Source of the DNA: Bacteroidales bacterium
GTDB taxonomy: Bacteria > Bacteroidota > Bacteroidia > Bacteroidales > UBA932
Assembly: GCA_016285215.1 (NCBI GenBank)
Contig: JAEEQI010000047.1
Location: forward strand, 1-14,516
DNA length: 14,516 nt
Direction of reading: 5' to 3'
The translations under genes and the position numbers were made by a program. The number at the start of each line of letters is the position of its first letter. Position 1 is the first letter of the stretch. Positions 8,064 through 14,516 of the stretch are shown piece by piece. The notes under the pieces were generated by a model, which was not told the origin of the DNA, did no database searches, and was given only the letters and a program-made list of their open reading frames with translations.

Positions 8064-9050
8064 CTATAGTACCTTATCCAAATAGCGGAAGATAAGGCGG
8101 ACACGGTCTTTGAGGACTTCGAAGTCCAGGGAGGCCGGGGTGTCCGTAGGTTTGTTGTTGAGCATAGTGATGCCGGAGGTGAACATCACGGCAGGGATGT
8201 TGTGATCCAGGAATACTCGCTGGTCGCTGATACGGCGGAAGAAGAGCCGCGTGAAATCCTTGCTTCCGTAATAGTCGTAACCCAGCTGCAGGCCGATTCC
8301 GGCATCCCGGTTGGCGCTTTCCAGCGAGCTGCGGCGGCCGGAGGATTCGTCGGACAGCATCATCAGATAACGGTCCTGGCCTTCCGTGATGGGGGCCTGG
8401 GTGGAGCCCAGCTGGTCCAGGTTGATGACCAGGTCAATCTGCGAGGGGCTCACCGGCTGTCCGGAAACGGGGTCCAGGAGTTTACCGGCCGAAATCTGCC
8501 GCCAGAGTTCTTCGGCCCCGGCCTGGTTCTTCTCCTTGGCGTCCAGGGCTACCACAATGAGACCGTGGCGATAGATTTTGCGGCAGGTGTTCATCTGGGT
8601 AATCATCTCTGCTGCCTGCAGCAGGGCGGCTACGCCGGAGGCGTTGCTGTCGGCCCCGGGGTAGAAGGTGCCGTTGAGGGTGCCCAGGTTGTCAAAATGC
8701 GCCATCAGAATCATATAGCGGGCCGGCGTGGCGCTGCCGGGGATGAGACCCACTACGTTGCGGGCCATTCCGTCGTTGGTGCTGAAGCCGTGCAGCCAGG
8801 CGCCTCCCAGGGGCTTGAGGCCCAGGATGCGGAACTCGCCTTCCAGCCAGGCGGCGGTCTTCTTGCCTCCTTCCGTACCGGTGGCGCGGCCGCCCAGTTC
8901 CTGCGAGCACAGGTACTCCACGTTGGCCTGGATCTTCTCCTGACTTAGGACTTGATCTGCATTGATGGGGCTGATGGTGTAGCGCTGCGCCGCGGCGGAA
9001 GAGCAGAGCGTGAGAAAAAATATTATGAAATATTTTCTTATCTTTGTCAT
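8064..9050 (-). CDS. Exported M28-family (Zn-aminopeptidase fold) protein with altered active-site residues
   Basis: The protein has 328 residues. A signal peptide covers about 1-21 (MTKIRKYFIIFFLTLCSSAAA). The M28 fold is recognisable from LGGRATGTEGG (52-62), AHFDNLG (117-123), YPGADSNASGVAALL (130-144), VVALDAKEKNQAGAEELW (166-183), VINLDQLGS (208-216), SDQRVFLDHNIPAVMF and PTDTP (301-305). M28 enzymes are di-zinc aminopeptidases or carboxypeptidases, with glutaminyl cyclases as relatives. H118, D120, E173 and D212 look kept. The bridging Asp is Ser135, the general-base Glu is Lys172, and the C-terminal zinc His appears to be Asn299. It may therefore be inactive or work differently; this rests on alignment by eye. 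The reading frame runs further upstream to 9263, but the ATG at 9050 gives a proper signal peptide and avoids overlapping the divergent TPR gene. It lies 25 nt upstream of the ABC exporter. Confidence 0.8.
   Translation of the reverse strand: MTKIRKYFIIFFLTLCSSAAAQRYTISPINADQVLSQEKIQANVEYLCSQELGGRATGTEGGKKTAAWLEGEFRILGLKPLGGAWLHGFSTNDGMARNVVGLIPGSATPARYMILMAHFDNLGTLNGTFYPGADSNASGVAALLQAAEMITQMNTCRKIYRHGLIVVALDAKEKNQAGAEELWRQISAGKLLDPVSGQPVSPSQIDLVINLDQLGSTQAPITEGQDRYLMMLSDESSGRRSSLESANRDAGIGLQLGYDYYGSKDFTRLFFRRISDQRVFLDHNIPAVMFTSGITMLNNKPTDTPASLDFEVLKDRVRLIFRYLDKVL
9039..9046 (+). promoter_or_regulatory. Possible -7 element for the TPR-MBL operon
   Basis: Plus-strand TATCTTTG is a perfect TAnnTTTG match. 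It lies inside the first codons of the divergent M28 gene and 35 or 50 nt before the two candidate TPR start codons. No TTTG or TTG stands at the usual distance upstream; that stretch is instead an AT-rich inverted repeat (9017-9036). If used, transcription of the two divergent units would start within overlapping sequence. Confidence 0.4.
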
Positions 9051-9056
9051 TTGGCG

Positions 9057-9064
9057 CGAAATTA
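9057..9064 (-). promoter_or_regulatory. Possible -7 element for the M28-family gene
   Basis: Minus-strand TAATTTCG matches seven of eight positions of TAnnTTTG and ends 6 nt before the ATG, the same spacing as at the ABC exporter and recQ. No clear -33 TTTG is present. It lies in the 46-nt gap that separates this gene from the divergent TPR gene. Confidence 0.35.
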
Positions 9065-9096
9065 GATATTTCGTGGCTGATATGAAAATTTTTTTG

Positions 9097-11076
9097 ATGA
9101 AAATCCGCTCAATCGCCATACTTTTTGCGTTGTTGCTGCCTCTGGCCGCCCACGCACAGTACGATAAAGACGTCTTTTCCTTCCGGGGCCGCACCGCCCT
9201 GCAGGATGGCCGCCTGAGCGAAGCCGTATCCAATTTCAACATCCTGGCCCAGCTGGACTCCACAGACTACTGGACCTTCTTCTACCGCGGCATTGCCAAG
9301 TACAACCTGGGCGATATCCGCGGCGCCAAGGCAGATTTCTCCACGGCCGTGCGCCTGAACCCGGTGTTCACTTCCGGTTACCATTACCGTGCCATCACGG
9401 AAAGCCGAACCGGCAACTACGACGCCGCCCTCAAGGACCTGGAACAGGCCATCAAGCTGAGGCCCGGCTCTTCCGGCCTGTATTTCACGCGTGGCGTTAC
9501 CCTGTTCCTGAGCCGCCAGTTTGAGAGGGCCGTCTCGGACTTTGACAAATACATCCGCCAAGAGCCCAAAGACCCCGCCTCGTACCTCAACCGCGGCGCC
9601 TCCTACCTCTTTATGGGAGATACGCTCAAGGCCTTGGCAGACTATAACCAGGCCATCCGGATAGACCGTTTTGAGCCGGAAGGCTACCTCCGACGCGGCG
9701 GTCTGGAAGCCGCCCGCAAGCGTTACGATGCCGCCCTGCAGGACCTGGACAAAGCCATTCAGCTGGACTCCACCGTCACGCTGGCGTATTTCCAGCGCGC
9801 CCTGGTAAGGGCCGATAAGGGAGAGCTCAAGGACGCTATGAAGGACCTCAACACCGTGCTCAAATATGAGCCCGGCAACGCCCTCACCCTCTACAACCGA
9901 AGCCTCCTGAGCGCCCAGGTGGGAGATTACGAAGGTGCCCTGGAAGATATGGACCGCGTGATTGCCATCAATCCCGGCAACGTGCTGGCGTACTTCAACC
10001 GTGCCGGTTATTTCATTGAAATGCAGCGCTGGGACGACGCCCTGGCCGACTATAACAAAGCCATCGAACTGTATCCCGACTTTGCCAAGGCCTATCAGAA
10101 CCGCGCCTACGTGGAGCTTCAGATGGGTATGACGCGCGCTTCCAAGGAGGACTACCGCATAGCCAGAACCAAAGTGGCCGAATATGAGAAGGCTACCTCC
10201 GGAGGAGCCGACTTCTCAGACACCACCAAGAAATACAGCAACCTGCTGGCCTTTGACGCAGACTTTGCCCGCAGCGGCGGCTTCGAAGACGAGATGCTGC
10301 GTCACCGTGACGTGGACATCAACCTCAAGCCCCTCTACCGCTTTGCCGTGGTGGAGGAAACCGACGCCACCAACTATGCCCTGGCGCACCGTTACGAGAA
10401 CCGTCTGCTGGACAACTTCATTGCCAGCGCTCCGCTGCCGGTGACGGTGGCCGCGGGTTCGGTGAACATCCCCATCACTTCGCCGGTGCTTACCCAGTCC
10501 GTGAAGGGAGAGTTCTTCAAGGCACTGCAGGATGCGGGGCTTAAGCAGTATTCTTCGGCCCTGTTGCATTACTCCAACGCGGTGGAGGCCGATGAAACGG
10601 ATCCTTACGCCAACTACTACAAGGCTTTCTACTTGATGAACCGGGGCGCATTGAGGGCCGAAATGATTGAGTTCATTGCCTCTTTCGAGTCCAACGTGCA
10701 GACCCTCACGATGGACGACCGCGGTAACACCCGCGCCCGGGTGCGGGAACAGGTGACCCGTGAATACGATTATTCGGAGGCCCTCGCGGATATGGAATCT
10801 GCCGCCGCGCTGCTGCCTTCCTTCCCTTATATCCAGTTCAACCTGGGCAACCTCTACTGCCTGAGCTCCCGCTTTGTGGAAGCCATAGACAGCTACGACA
10901 AGGCCATCAAACTGTATCCCTGGATGGGCAGCGCCTACTTTAACCGAGGCCTGGTGCTCATCTATCTCAAAGACAAGGAGAAAGGCTGCATTGACCTGTC
11001 ACGAGCCGGAGAACTGGGTGTTGACGATGCCTACAGCGTCATTGGCCGCTATTGTGAAGAGGAGAACCGGCCGTGA
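9097..11076 (+). CDS. Exported tetratricopeptide repeat (TPR) protein
   Basis: The protein has 659 residues. A signal peptide ends LAAHA before QYDKD. About ten consecutive 34-residue TPR units follow (roughly residues 30-365), with repeated patterns such as AYFNRAGYF...ALADYNKAIELYPD. A non-repeat linker (about 370-480) comes next, then about four more repeats to the C-terminus. TPR arrays form right-handed superhelices that bind other proteins; no enzymatic motif is seen. The exported location suggests a periplasmic or outer-membrane scaffold, but the partner is unknown. Two ATGs are possible, at 9082 (MKIFLMKIRS) and 9097 (MKIRSIAILF). The second gives a shorter, typical signal peptide and follows an A/T-rich run, so it was chosen; the difference is five residues. 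The reading frame is also open back to a GTG at 9010, which would overlap the M28 gene. The stop overlaps the MBL start as TGATG. Confidence 0.85.
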   Translation: MKIRSIAILFALLLPLAAHAQYDKDVFSFRGRTALQDGRLSEAVSNFNILAQLDSTDYWTFFYRGIAKYNLGDIRGAKADFSTAVRLNPVFTSGYHYRAITESRTGNYDAALKDLEQAIKLRPGSSGLYFTRGVTLFLSRQFERAVSDFDKYIRQEPKDPASYLNRGASYLFMGDTLKALADYNQAIRIDRFEPEGYLRRGGLEAARKRYDAALQDLDKAIQLDSTVTLAYFQRALVRADKGELKDAMKDLNTVLKYEPGNALTLYNRSLLSAQVGDYEGALEDMDRVIAINPGNVLAYFNRAGYFIEMQRWDDALADYNKAIELYPDFAKAYQNRAYVELQMGMTRASKEDYRIARTKVAEYEKATSGGADFSDTTKKYSNLLAFDADFARSGGFEDEMLRHRDVDINLKPLYRFAVVEETDATNYALAHRYENRLLDNFIASAPLPVTVAAGSVNIPITSPVLTQSVKGEFFKALQDAGLKQYSSALLHYSNAVEADETDPYANYYKAFYLMNRGALRAEMIEFIASFESNVQTLTMDDRGNTRARVREQVTREYDYSEALADMESAAALLPSFPYIQFNLGNLYCLSSRFVEAIDSYDKAIKLYPWMGSAYFNRGLVLIYLKDKEKGCIDLSRAGELGVDDAYSVIGRYCEEENRP

Positions 11077-11870
11077 TGAAATTCATTAGTTTTTCCAGCG
11101 GCAGCTGCGGCAACTGTTCCCTCCTTCTGGGCCCTTCTTCCGGCATTCTCATTGATGCCGGCGTGGGCATCCGCAGTGTGCGCAAAGAACTGGAGTCCCT
11201 GCATCTGGGCTATGAGAATATTTCGGCCATCCTGGTAACACACGACCACGGAGACCACATCCGCTCCCTGGGTTCTTTCTGCAAGCGGGTCAGCGCTCCG
11301 GTGTGGACCACGCCGGCCATCCACGACGCCCTTCTGTGGCATCCCTTTACCCGTGACTGGATTGGCCCCTGCCGCCAGGACCTGCAGGCCGGTGTCTGGA
11401 ATCCGGTAACGGAAGACTTTGACGTGCAGTACTTTGTGGTGCCGCACGACGCTACCCAGTGCGTGGGTTATGCCATCCGCTGCGGAGAAGAGCTTTTTGT
11501 GCTTATGACCGATATGGGCCACGCCACGGACGAAGCCCTGCAGTGGGCCTCCCAGGCTAATACGGTAGTGATTGAATCCAATTACGATCTGGGTATGCTG
11601 CTGGGCGGAAGCTATCCCCAGGAGCTCAAGGACCGCATTTCCCACGGCATAGGCCACCTGTCCAACGACGCCTGCGCCGAGGCCATCCCCCGCTTCCTGC
11701 ACCCCGGTCTCAAGAACCTCTTCCTTTGCCACCTCAGCGGCAACAACAACACCCCCGAGCTGGCTTACGCCAGTGCCCGCGGCGCATTGGAAAGTGCCGG
11801 CGTAGAGCCCGGCACCGTCAATCTTCGCGTATTGCGGCGCGGAATTCCCTCACCGCTGCTGGTATTATAA
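11076..11870 (+). CDS. YycJ/WalJ-like MBL-fold metallo-hydrolase
   Basis: This 264-residue cytoplasmic protein has the metallo-beta-lactamase fold. Its N-terminus has SSGSCGNCSLL (7-17). Metal-binding motifs are THDHGDH (55-61), PHD (123-125), TDMGH (145-149) and H219 in CHLSGNNN. The stretches ESNYD..ML..G.YP..LK.RI and GHLSN are typical of the YycJ family. Bacillus YycJ/WalJ has been linked to DNA metabolism as an exonuclease and to cell-wall regulation by genome context; the role in Bacteroidota is not established. It follows the TPR gene with a one-base TGATG overlap, so the two are co-translated. A GTG at 11073 could also start it three bases earlier, but ATG is preferred. Its last Leu codon and stop are the palindrome TTATAA, shared with the convergent ybaK gene. 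Confidence 0.9.
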   Translation: MKFISFSSGSCGNCSLLLGPSSGILIDAGVGIRSVRKELESLHLGYENISAILVTHDHGDHIRSLGSFCKRVSAPVWTTPAIHDALLWHPFTRDWIGPCRQDLQAGVWNPVTEDFDVQYFVVPHDATQCVGYAIRCGEELFVLMTDMGHATDEALQWASQANTVVIESNYDLGMLLGGSYPQELKDRISHGIGHLSNDACAEAIPRFLHPGLKNLFLCHLSGNNNTPELAYASARGALESAGVEPGTVNLRVLRRGIPSPLLVL

Positions 11871-12335
11871 CGGATAAATTCCCGCACCCACAAAGTCTAT
11901 GAGCGCCTGGGGGGCTATGCAGATTTGCAGGCCCCGGACGCCGGCACTGATATAGATGGTGTCCCAGAGCAGGGCGCTCTCGTGGATGAAGGTGGGGAGG
12001 GGCTTTTTCATACCTATGGGGGAGCAACCGCCACGGATGTAGCCGGTGAGGGGCAGCAGTTCCTTTACGTGAATCATAGCGCAGTTCTTGTTGCCGGAGA
12101 TGCGGGCTGCTACCTTGAGGTCCACTTCCATAGAACCGGGCACCACGCAGACAAAGAGTCCGTTCTTGTCTCCCCTCAGAACCAGCGTCTTAAACACGCG
12201 GTCCAGGTCTTCTCCCAACTGCTCGGCCACGTGGGAGGCTTCCAGATGTTCCTCGTCCACTTCGTAGGGAACCAGGGTGTAGGAAATGCCGGCTGCATCC
12301 AGGAGCCGGGCCGCGTTGGTTTTCTGAACTTGCAT
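11865..12335 (-). CDS. ybaK: Cys-tRNA(Pro)/Cys-tRNA deacylase, YbaK/EbsC family
   Basis: This 156-residue free-standing editing domain hydrolyses Cys-tRNA(Pro) mischarged by prolyl-tRNA synthetase, so protecting translation fidelity in the cytoplasm. The YbaK signature is clear: KTNAARLLDAAGI at the N-terminus, VFKTLVL (47-53) with the conserved Lys49, and GYIRGGCSPIG followed by MKKPLPTFI (98-117). Length matches the family (about 155-160). The start is the ATG at 12335; a TTG two codons upstream lies within the promoter box and is not favoured. A full promoter precedes it (TTTG, 20 nt, TAATTTTG), ending only 3 nt before the ATG. It is a single gene divergent from recQ and convergent with the MBL gene; no terminator follows it. 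Confidence 0.95.
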   Translation of the reverse strand: MQVQKTNAARLLDAAGISYTLVPYEVDEEHLEASHVAEQLGEDLDRVFKTLVLRGDKNGLFVCVVPGSMEVDLKVAARISGNKNCAMIHVKELLPLTGYIRGGCSPIGMKKPLPTFIHESALLWDTIYISAGVRGLQICIAPQALIDFVGAGIYPL

Positions 12336-12338
12336 ACC

Positions 12339-12370
12339 CAAAATTACGAAATAATCCGTAACTTAGCAAA
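12339..12370 (-). promoter_or_regulatory. Complete Bacteroidota-type promoter of ybaK
   Basis: On the minus strand the -33 element TTTG is at 12367-12370 and the -7 element TAATTTTG at 12339-12346, separated by exactly 20 nt. Both match the Bacteroides consensus (TTTG, 19-22 nt, TAnnTTTG). Only GGT separates the -7 box from the ATG, so the predicted transcript begins at or next to the start codon. The -33 element sits directly before the recQ start codon. Confidence 0.7.
12359..12366 (+). promoter_or_regulatory. Possible -7 element for recQ
   Basis: Plus-strand TAACTTAG matches seven of eight positions of TAnnTTTG and ends 6 nt before the recQ ATG. No -33 TTTG is at the expected distance (a TTG lies 26 nt upstream). 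The box falls within the spacer of the oppositely directed ybaK promoter, so the two probably cannot be occupied at once. Confidence 0.4.
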
Positions 12371-12372
12371 CT

Positions 12373-14238
12373 ATGTCGCCACAAGAGGTATTAAAGACAT
12401 ATTGGGGCTATGAGGCCTTCCGTCCTATGCAGGAGGAGATTATCCGGGAAGCGCTGGCAGAGCGTGACGTCCTGGCCATTCTCCCCACGGGCGGCGGCAA
12501 GAGTGTGTGCTTCCAGGTTCCCTGCCTCATGAAGGAGGGGATTGCCCTGGTGGTAACCCCGCTCATTGCCCTTATGAAGGACCAGGTACAGAACCTCCAG
12601 GACCGCGGCGTGCGGGCTATGGCCATCCACGCCGGTATGAGCCGCCACGAGGTAGATCTGGCCCTCAATAATGCCGCCTACGGTGACTACAAGTTCCTGT
12701 ACCTGAGCCCGGAGCGCTTGCAGACCCGCCTGTTCCAGTCCTACCTGGACGTTCTCAAAATCTCCTACATTGTGGTGGACGAGGCCCACTGTATCTCGCA
12801 GTGGGGGTACGATTTTCGGCCCAGTTATCTGGAGATTGGCAAGCTGCGGGAACGCACGGACGCCCCGGTGATTGCCCTCACAGCCACCGCCACGCCGCTG
12901 GTGGCCGATGACATTATGGACCGGCTGGGCTTCAAGGAGAAGAACCTTCTCCGCTCCGGCTTTGAGCGCCCCAACCTGAGCTACATAGTACGCAAGACGC
13001 AGGACAAGATGGGCCAGATCCGCAGCATCTGCGAAGGCGTGGCCGGCAGCGGCATCGTGTATGTGCGAAGCCGCGCCCGCACCCAGGAGCTGTCCGAGTT
13101 CCTCATGTCCGGGGGCATTTCGGCCTCCTGCTATCACGCCGGATTGGGCGCGCAGACCAGGGCCGACCGCCATAAAGCCTGGAAAGACGGCACCACCCGC
13201 GTGATGGTGTGCACCAACGCCTTTGGTATGGGCATAGACAAGCCCGACGTGCGCTTTGTGGTACACGCAGACGTTCCCGACAGCCCCGAGGCCTACTTCC
13301 AGGAAGCGGGCCGTGCCGGCCGAGACGGAAAGCCGTCGTTTGCCGTGCTCCTATGGAACGGAACGGATACCGCCCGCCTCAAGCAGCTGGAAGAGGTCTC
13401 TTTCCCCAGCCTGGAGAGTATGGAAGACCTGTACCAGAAGCTGCACATCTTCTTCCAGGTCCCCTACGATGAGGGAGAAGGCCGTATGCTCAAATGGGAT
13501 ATGGCCCAGTTTTGCAAGCATTTCCACCTGCAGCAGGCGCCGGTGTATTACGCCGTCAAATATATGGAAAGGGAAGGCCACTGGACCCTGGCCGAAGATA
13601 TGGACATCCCCACCCGCATCAAGATTGACGTGGAGCGTTCGGCCCTGTATAATATTGACCTTCCGGACCCGTTGATGCCGCAGGTGCTGGAGGTGCTTAT
13701 GCGCCTGTATACCGGCATTTTCTCCTATCCCGTGTCCATTGACGAGGAAGCGGTGGCCAGCCGCTGCGGGGTTAGCACTTCGGCCCTTAGACAGCTTCTG
13801 TACGGCCTTAGCGTGAACCACGTGATCCGGTACATTCCGGCCGACCACGCCACGGTGCTTTATCTGCAGCACAACCGTCTCAGGCCCGGCAACGTGCAGC
13901 TGAGCCCCAAGCGCTATCAGATGCTTCGCAGTACGTACGCAGAGCGGGTGCAGGCCATCATCGAGTATGTGGAGGAAGAGACTGTTTGCCGCTCGCAGTA
14001 CCTGCTCAAATACTTTGGCCAGGAGAAGAGCGAACCTTGCGGCAAGTGCGACTACTGCCGCGCCGCCAAGGCCCGTCCGGAAGACCTCCGGGGCCGGCTC
14101 AAGGCCTGGATAGAAAGCAAGAAGGGAAACTACACGCTTACCCAGGTGAGAACGGCATTTGGAACCGTGGAAGAAAGTTACCTGGAGACCCTCCGGGACC
14201 TCATAGACAAAAAAGAAGTACCGCCTTATAAAGAATAA
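12373..14238 (+). CDS. recQ: ATP-dependent DNA helicase RecQ, variant with late zinc site and no evident HRDC domain
   Basis: This 621-residue 3'-5' superfamily 2 helicase acts in recombination and replication-fork repair. The helicase core (1 to about 335) has [11 protein letters not shown] (motif 0), LPTGGGKS (37-44, Walker A), [10 protein letters not shown] (Ia), DEAH (136-139) with the RecQ-specific aromatic-rich loop after it, ALTATAT (III), [16 protein letters not shown] (V) and [10 protein letters not shown] (VI). The RecQ zinc cysteines are C539, C556, C559 and C562, with the same C-x16-C-x2-C-x2-C spacing as E. coli RecQ. They come about 160 residues later, after a helical, winged-helix-like region (about 430-510). 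Only 59 residues follow, and no HRDC domain is apparent. The start ATG is 6 nt after a possible promoter box. A MATE-type gene begins 2 nt after the stop. Confidence 0.95.
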   Translation: MSPQEVLKTYWGYEAFRPMQEEIIREALAERDVLAILPTGGGKSVCFQVPCLMKEGIALVVTPLIALMKDQVQNLQDRGVRAMAIHAGMSRHEVDLALNNAAYGDYKFLYLSPERLQTRLFQSYLDVLKISYIVVDEAHCISQWGYDFRPSYLEIGKLRERTDAPVIALTATATPLVADDIMDRLGFKEKNLLRSGFERPNLSYIVRKTQDKMGQIRSICEGVAGSGIVYVRSRARTQELSEFLMSGGISASCYHAGLGAQTRADRHKAWKDGTTRVMVCTNAFGMGIDKPDVRFVVHADVPDSPEAYFQEAGRAGRDGKPSFAVLLWNGTDTARLKQLEEVSFPSLESMEDLYQKLHIFFQVPYDEGEGRMLKWDMAQFCKHFHLQQAPVYYAVKYMEREGHWTLAEDMDIPTRIKIDVERSALYNIDLPDPLMPQVLEVLMRLYTGIFSYPVSIDEEAVASRCGVSTSALRQLLYGLSVNHVIRYIPADHATVLYLQHNRLRPGNVQLSPKRYQMLRSTYAERVQAIIEYVEEETVCRSQYLLKYFGQEKSEPCGKCDYCRAAKARPEDLRGRLKAWIESKKGNYTLTQVRTAFGTVEESYLETLRDLIDKKEVPPYKE

Positions 14239-14240
14239 GT

Positions 14241-14516
14241 ATGGCCGAAACCAAAGATATACTGCTGCAGCGCATCCGGAATGGCGGCGTCCTCTCTACG
14301 GGGGCGCAGATCCGGCTGTGCCTGATGCTCAGCTATCCGGCCATCCTGGCCCAGCTGTCGTCGGTGATGATGCAGTACATCGATACCTCTATGGTGGGGC
14401 ATCTGGGGGCGGCGCAGGGTGCTTCCATCGGCCTGGTTTCTACCTGCCTGTGGCTGTGGGGCGGCTTCTGCTTTGCCGTTTCTTCCGGTTTCTCGGTGCA
14501 GGTGGCGCACCTGATA
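14241..14516 (+). CDS. MATE-family multidrug/sodium efflux transporter, 3'-truncated by the window edge
   Basis: The first 92 residues are visible, open to the window end, of a protein normally around 440-460 residues. After a short cytoplasmic N-terminus (MAETKDILLQRIRNGG) comes the first MATE helix, containing SYPAILAQLSSVMMQYIDTS followed by MVGHLGA, which is the recognisable MatE N-terminal signature. A second hydrophobic segment rich in Trp and Gly (LVSTCLWLWGGFCFAVSSG) follows. Such transporters use Na+ or H+ gradients to export cationic drugs or metabolites; the substrate is not predictable here. The ATG is 2 nt after the recQ stop, so it is probably co-transcribed with recQ. Confidence 0.85.
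   Translation, partial: MAETKDILLQRIRNGGVLSTGAQIRLCLMLSYPAILAQLSSVMMQYIDTSMVGHLGAAQGASIGLVSTCLWLWGGFCFAVSSGFSVQVAHLI

Noticed and set aside
6197..8095. 632-codon open frame antisense to nearly the whole ABC exporter gene
   Set aside because: The translation is rich in Gly, His, Val and Asp with no family motif. Such antisense frames arise from strong G/C third-position bias in the real gene, which has all ABC motifs.
8039..8104. Upstream ATG at 8104 for the ABC exporter
   Set aside because: It would add 22 residues overlapping the M28 gene and reading through a promoter box; MKDFLKLMRQY is the typical exporter N-terminus.
9010..9081. GTG at 9010 as the TPR start
   Set aside because: It would overlap the M28 gene and place about 29 residues ahead of a good signal peptide.
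9051..9263. Longer M28 reading frame starting at 9263
   Set aside because: The extra 71 residues lie opposite the TPR coding sequence and would bury the signal peptide that starts at 9050.
12391..13266. 291-codon open frame antisense to recQ
   Set aside because: The opposite strand encodes all RecQ helicase motifs; the antisense product is low-complexity and unrecognisable.
1..14516. CRISPR arrays, tRNA/rRNA genes, insertion sequences, prophage, defence or toxin-antitoxin genes
   Set aside because: Almost every base is accounted for by housekeeping or envelope genes. No direct-repeat array, transposase motif or tRNA-like clover was seen, and no gap exceeds 54 nt.

Overview
This 14.5 kb window looks like ordinary chromosome from a GC-rich member of the Bacteroidota, probably Bacteroidales. 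The protein families fit: an N-acetylmuramoyl-L-alanine amidase with a golvesin-like insert and FnIII domain, a DUF4890/Spy-like secreted protein, a CBM9-like protein, a YycJ-type metallo-hydrolase, and a RecQ with its zinc cysteines close to the C-terminus. The promoters fit too: the best matches are to the Bacteroides-type TAnnTTTG (-7) and TTTG (-33) elements. Start codons lack clear Shine-Dalgarno sequences and sit in short AT-rich gaps. Genus and species cannot be read from the sequence.

Layout. (1) The 3' end of argS (+) runs to 1604 and is followed by a bidirectional terminator (about 1609-1644). (2) Six genes lie on the minus strand. Read in transcription order they are an M28-family protein (9050-8064), an MsbA-like ABC exporter (8038-6188), a CBM9-like protein (6191-5556), a VanZ-family membrane protein (5556-5155), a 974-residue secreted amidase (5158-2234) and a DUF4890/Spy-like secreted protein (2179-1649). 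The middle four are joined by 1-4 nt start/stop overlaps and form a tight envelope-related operon. (3) Divergent from these are a TPR protein and a YycJ-like MBL hydrolase (+, 9097-11870), joined by a TGATG overlap. (4) A YbaK-type Cys-tRNA(Pro) deacylase (-, 12335-11865) converges on the MBL gene; both end on the same palindromic TTATAA. (5) recQ (+, 12373-14238) is divergent from ybaK across only 37 bp and is followed 2 nt later by the start of a MATE-family transporter that runs off the window.

Non-coding sequence totals only about 208 nt, and no intergenic gap exceeds 54 nt. No tRNA, rRNA, CRISPR, insertion sequence, prophage or defence locus was found. The themes are cell-envelope export and remodelling (ABC exporter, VanZ, amidase, secreted proteins), translation fidelity (ArgRS, YbaK) and DNA repair (RecQ, possibly the YycJ-like enzyme).

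No new multi-gene system can be claimed. The observations most worth a second look are: a TAnnTTTG-like box 3-6 nt before the start codon at five transcription-unit heads, suggesting leaderless mRNAs; the interlocked ybaK/recQ promoters; the shared TTATAA gene end; an M28-family protein whose metal-site and catalytic positions look substituted; the envelope operon itself; and a RecQ of unusual domain order.
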